Both the position numbers and the translations under genes were made by a program. The notes below the pieces were generated by a model. It was not told where the DNA came from. It ran no database searches and worked only from the letters and a program-made list of their open reading frames with translations. From Mycobacterium asiaticum DSM 44297 (GTDB taxonomy: Bacteria > Actinomycetota > Actinomycetes > Mycobacteriales > Mycobacteriaceae), in assembly GCF_000613245.1 (NCBI RefSeq), contig NZ_HG964936.1:2721-37124 (forward strand): a stretch of 34,404 nucleotides of DNA, written 5' to 3'. Positions 31,954 through 34,404 of this stretch are shown piece by piece (the stretch's first letter is position 1; every line of letters starts with the position of its first letter).

Positions 31954-33597
31954 ATGACCACAGCGTCCGAGCTGATCGTCAAGTGCCTGGAAAACGAGGG
32001 AGTTTCCGTCGTCTTCGGCATCCCCGGTGAGGAGAACATTCGCCTCATCCAGGCCCTGGCGGCATCCGATATTCGTTACGTGCTGACCAGGCACGAGCAG
32101 GCCGCGGCGTTCATGGCCGAGATGTACGGGCGGGTCACGGGGCGCGCCGCGGTGGTGTCGGCGACCCTGGGTCCCGGCGCGATCAACATGCAACTCGGTG
32201 TCGCCGACGCGACCACCAACAGCACCCCGATGGTGGCGATCTCGGCCCAGGTGGGTCAGGACCGCGAGTACAAGGAATCCCACCAGTACGTCGACTTGGT
32301 GTCGATGTATGCCCCGATCACTCGGTGGGCCGCCGATGTGCCGACCGCGCACGCCATCCCCGAGATGGTCCGCAAGGCCTTCAAGCTCGCCGAGACCGAA
32401 CGACCGGCGGCGGTCTACCTGGCCATCCCGGAGCACATCGACCAGGATGACGCGGACTACGAGCTCGCGCCCTTGCCGCGCAGGGTCGTTCGCGCCGAGG
32501 CGCCGGCGCCGCGGCAGGTAGCGCGCGCGGTCGACGTCCTGCGCAACGCGAAACGGCCGGTGGCCCTGGCGGGGCACGGGGCGGCGCGCAGCGATGCGAC
32601 CGCCGCGCTGGTCCGGTTCGCCAAGGAGACCGGAATTCCGGTGGCCAATACATTCCACGGCAAGGGCGTCATGCCCGACGACGACCCGAACAGCATCGGG
32701 ACGCTGGGATTCATGCGCCACGACTACGTCAACTTCGGGTTCGACAACGCCGACGTCGTGATCGCGGTCGGCTACGAACTGCAGGAGTTCGACCCGGTCC
32801 GGATCAACCCCAAGGGCGACAAGAAGATCATCCACATCCATCGGTTCCCGGCCGAGGTCGACGCGCACTACACGGTCGAGGTCGGAATCATCGGCGACAT
32901 CAACGACTCGCTCAACGAACTGGCCGAAGCCCTCGACGGTCAGCGTTTCGACGACTCCGACGTCCCGGGGTCCGGTCTGTTGGAGGAGGAATTCGCCCGC
33001 GGCCAACAGGATTCGAGTTTCCCGCTGACACCGGCTCGGGTGGTCGCCGATACGCGTGCGGCCCTGGGGCGCGATGACGTCGTGCTCGTCGACACCGGCG
33101 CCACCAAGATGTGGATGGCCCGGCTCTACCCCACGTACGAGCGCAACACCTGCCTGATCTCAAATGGGTTGTCCACCATGGGGTTTGCCCTGCCGGGCGC
33201 GCTCGGGGTGAAGTTGGCCCGGCCGGACGCCAAGGTGCTGGCCGTGGTGGGCGACGGAGCCTTCCTGATGAACTCCCAGGAGATCGAGACCGCGGTGCGA
33301 GAGAAGATTCCGCTGGTGGTGTTGATCTGGGAGGACGGCGGTTACGGCCTGATCGAGTGGAAGATGGACCTCGAACTCGGTGAACACCACTACATCTCGT
33401 TCAACAACCCCGACGTGGTCAGCTACGCGAAAGCCTTCGGCGCCAAGGGGTATCGCATCGAGAAGGCCGACGATCTGTTGCCGACGCTGCGGAAGGCGCT
33501 GGACGACGACGGGGTGTCGCTGATCGCCTGCCCGGTCGACTATTCGGAGAACCTGCGGTTGACCGATCGGCTGGGGGAGCTGGACGAGACGCTGTAG
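31954..33597 (+). CDS. Thiamine-diphosphate enzyme, acetolactate synthase-like
   Basis: A 547-residue ThDP enzyme with the three usual domains: an N-terminal pyrimidine-binding part with the activating Glu48 (TRHEQAAAF), a middle domain, and a C-terminal PP domain with GDG (433-435). The metal motif reads WEDGGYG, not the NN of anabolic IlvB; Asp461 in place of Asn resembles catabolic acetolactate synthases such as the Klebsiella enzyme. No FAD-binding signature or small subunit gene is evident. The start is ATG 31954 with GGGAGG just ahead; the frame upstream to 31882 is unsupported. It may make acetolactate from pyruvate, but other 2-keto-acid decarboxylases cannot be excluded. Divergent from gabD1 across 138 bases in which I see no clear operator. 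Confidence 0.87.
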   Translation: MTTASELIVKCLENEGVSVVFGIPGEENIRLIQALAASDIRYVLTRHEQAAAFMAEMYGRVTGRAAVVSATLGPGAINMQLGVADATTNSTPMVAISAQVGQDREYKESHQYVDLVSMYAPITRWAADVPTAHAIPEMVRKAFKLAETERPAAVYLAIPEHIDQDDADYELAPLPRRVVRAEAPAPRQVARAVDVLRNAKRPVALAGHGAARSDATAALVRFAKETGIPVANTFHGKGVMPDDDPNSIGTLGFMRHDYVNFGFDNADVVIAVGYELQEFDPVRINPKGDKKIIHIHRFPAEVDAHYTVEVGIIGDINDSLNELAEALDGQRFDDSDVPGSGLLEEEFARGQQDSSFPLTPARVVADTRAALGRDDVVLVDTGATKMWMARLYPTYERNTCLISNGLSTMGFALPGALGVKLARPDAKVLAVVGDGAFLMNSQEIETAVREKIPLVVLIWEDGGYGLIEWKMDLELGEHHYISFNNPDVVSYAKAFGAKGYRIEKADDLLPTLRKALDDDGVSLIACPVDYSENLRLTDRLGELDETL

Positions 33598-33771
33598 TTA
33601 CGAGGTCTTTTCGGGCACTTCCACGATGACGGTGGTGGCCTTGACAACCTCCACCGCAATGCTGCCGGGCTCCAGTTTCAGCTCCCGCGCTGCCTGAGCG
33701 CTCATCAGCGACACACGGTGTATGGCGCCGGCACGGGGGTGGTGGCGGCGGAGACGGATGCCCGAAAACTG
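33598..33771 (-). pseudogene. Remnant of molybdate-binding (Mop/TOBE domain) regulator gene
   Basis: The last 37 or so residues, starting VSLMSAQAARELKLEPGS and ending TVIVEVPEKTS, are a good C-terminal half of a Mop/TOBE molybdate-binding domain (compare DAVKELGL...V.A..KAT.V.V in Mop proteins). Upstream the frame breaks: APYTV, the expected preceding strand, is in another frame, explained by one missing G near 33714. Before that neither frame gives the rest of the domain or the expected N-terminal helix-turn-helix, so most of the gene is gone. The remnant abuts the stop of the acetolactate synthase-like gene and faces the 13E12 gene. Apparently decayed and not functional. Confidence 0.55.
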
Positions 33772-33840
33772 GCGCAAAGTATCGGGATAGCAGTCGGTTT
33801 GGGTAATAAACTTGTCAGTGCCTCCGCATAGCATGTGGGC

Positions 33841-34404
33841 ATGATTTCGAGTTCGCGTGAGGAGATCGTGGGGGTCTTCGATGCGCTCGATGCCGAGGTG
33901 GATCGGTTGTGTGCGTTGTCCTTTGACGCTCTCACCACACCCGAACGGCTCAACGCTCTGGAACGCCTGGAGCGGGTGGCTCGGCGGCTGCGGGTCCCGC
34001 AGCATGGGTTGATCAACGAACTCGGCGCCCAAGCCGGCACGGAAGAACTCGGGTGGCACGTTAACGTGCGCGTTGGCGGATCGGTTGCGGATCACCAAGG
34101 CCGAGGCGGGCCGGCGTATCGCCGAGGCCGAAGATCTGGGTCCGCGGCGGGCGTTGAGCGGGCAACCGTTGGCGCCGCTGTTGATCGCGACCGCGGCCGC
34201 CCAGTGCCGGGGCCTGATCGGGGACGCCCATGTGAAGGTGATCCGCCGGTTCTTCGCCCACCTGCCCGCCCAGGTGGATGTGTTCACCCGTGCGGCCGCC
34301 GAGGCCGATCTGGCCGGCCGGGCGTGTGAGTTTCGCCCCGATCAGGTCGCGGCCTACGCCCGCAAGCTCATGGGAACGTTGGACCCCGACGGCGACTTCT
34401 CCGA
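33841..34404 (+). pseudogene. 13E12 repeat family protein, frame-shifted, 3' end outside window
   Basis: From ATG 33841 the protein reads MISSSREEIVGVFDALDAEVD and continues as a typical 13E12 family N-terminus ([38 protein letters not shown]). At the G run 34051-34053 the frame changes: removing one G restores [35 protein letters not shown] and the conserved rest of the family, ending [12 protein letters not shown] at the window edge. The family usually carries a C-terminal HNH nuclease domain, which would lie outside the window. Its members are repetitive in mycobacterial genomes and some serve as prophage integration sites. A single extra G in a short run may be a sequencing error. An alternative GTG start lies at 33835. 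Confidence 0.8.

Overview
The window looks like chromosome from a slow-growing Mycobacterium. It is uniformly GC-rich, opens inside a PE_PGRS gene and ends in a 13E12-repeat-family gene. Between them lies a gene order I recognise from memory as that of M. tuberculosis Rv0217c to Rv0234c: lipW, Rv0218, Rv0219, lipC, Rv0221, echA1, Rv0223c, Rv0224c, Rv0225, Rv0226c, Rv0227c, Rv0228, php, fadE4, Rv0232, R2lox and gabD1. PE_PGRS genes are sparse in the M. avium complex, so a kansasii/marinum/gordonae-like lineage is more likely, but the species cannot be fixed from the sequence. Rv equivalences are recollection of protein sequence and order, not a search.

Layout. 1-825 (-): PE_PGRS, PE domain plus start of the glycine-rich part. 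986-3510 (+): CoA-transferase and amidohydrolase with overlapping ends. 3514-4410 (-): LipW. 4532-12433 (+): a run of co-directional genes: methyltransferase, membrane cytochrome-b/molybdopterin oxidoreductase fusion, small membrane protein, lipC (frameshifted), WS/DGAT, enoyl-CoA hydratase, acyl-CoA ligase and an uncharacterised 98-residue protein overlapping it. 12454-13247 (-): TetR regulator and a possible 44-residue gene. 13475-14263 (+): EchA1. 14290-16638 (-): aldehyde dehydrogenase with a KstR-type box upstream, then methyltransferase. 16678-17832 (+): glycosyltransferase. 17837-19114: DUF1275 membrane protein divergent from a winged-helix regulator. 19111-23477: envelope genes Rv0226c, Rv0227c (DUF3068) and Rv0228. 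23506-26716 (-): php, acyl-CoA ligase and PP2C phosphatase joined by two GTGA start/stop overlaps. 26842-30267 (+): fadE4, TetR, R2lox. 30397-31815 (-): gabD1. 31954-33597 (+): acetolactate-synthase-like enzyme, then a decayed molybdate-binding gene (-) and the frameshifted 13E12 gene (+).

Together the genes are mainly about lipid and acyl-CoA handling (esterases, ligases, crotonases, acyl-CoA dehydrogenase, acyltransferases), with an embedded cell-envelope block (glycosyltransferase, DUF3068, acyltransferase 3). Regulatory DNA is visible at several points: two perfect palindromes before the fadE4-adjacent TetR gene, a 20-bp palindrome before echA1, inverted repeats between DUF1275 and its divergent regulator, and a 20-bp-stem hairpin with 25-bp tandem repeats between R2lox and gabD1.

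The blocks I do not remember at this locus in M. tuberculosis are the CoA-transferase/amidohydrolase pair, the first methyltransferase, 9777-13247, DUF1275 plus regulator, the ligase and PP2C, and 31954 to the end. These hold the least characterised genes. Three reading-frame breaks (lipC near 8080, the molybdate-binding remnant near 33714, 13E12 near 34051) are either real decay or sequencing errors.
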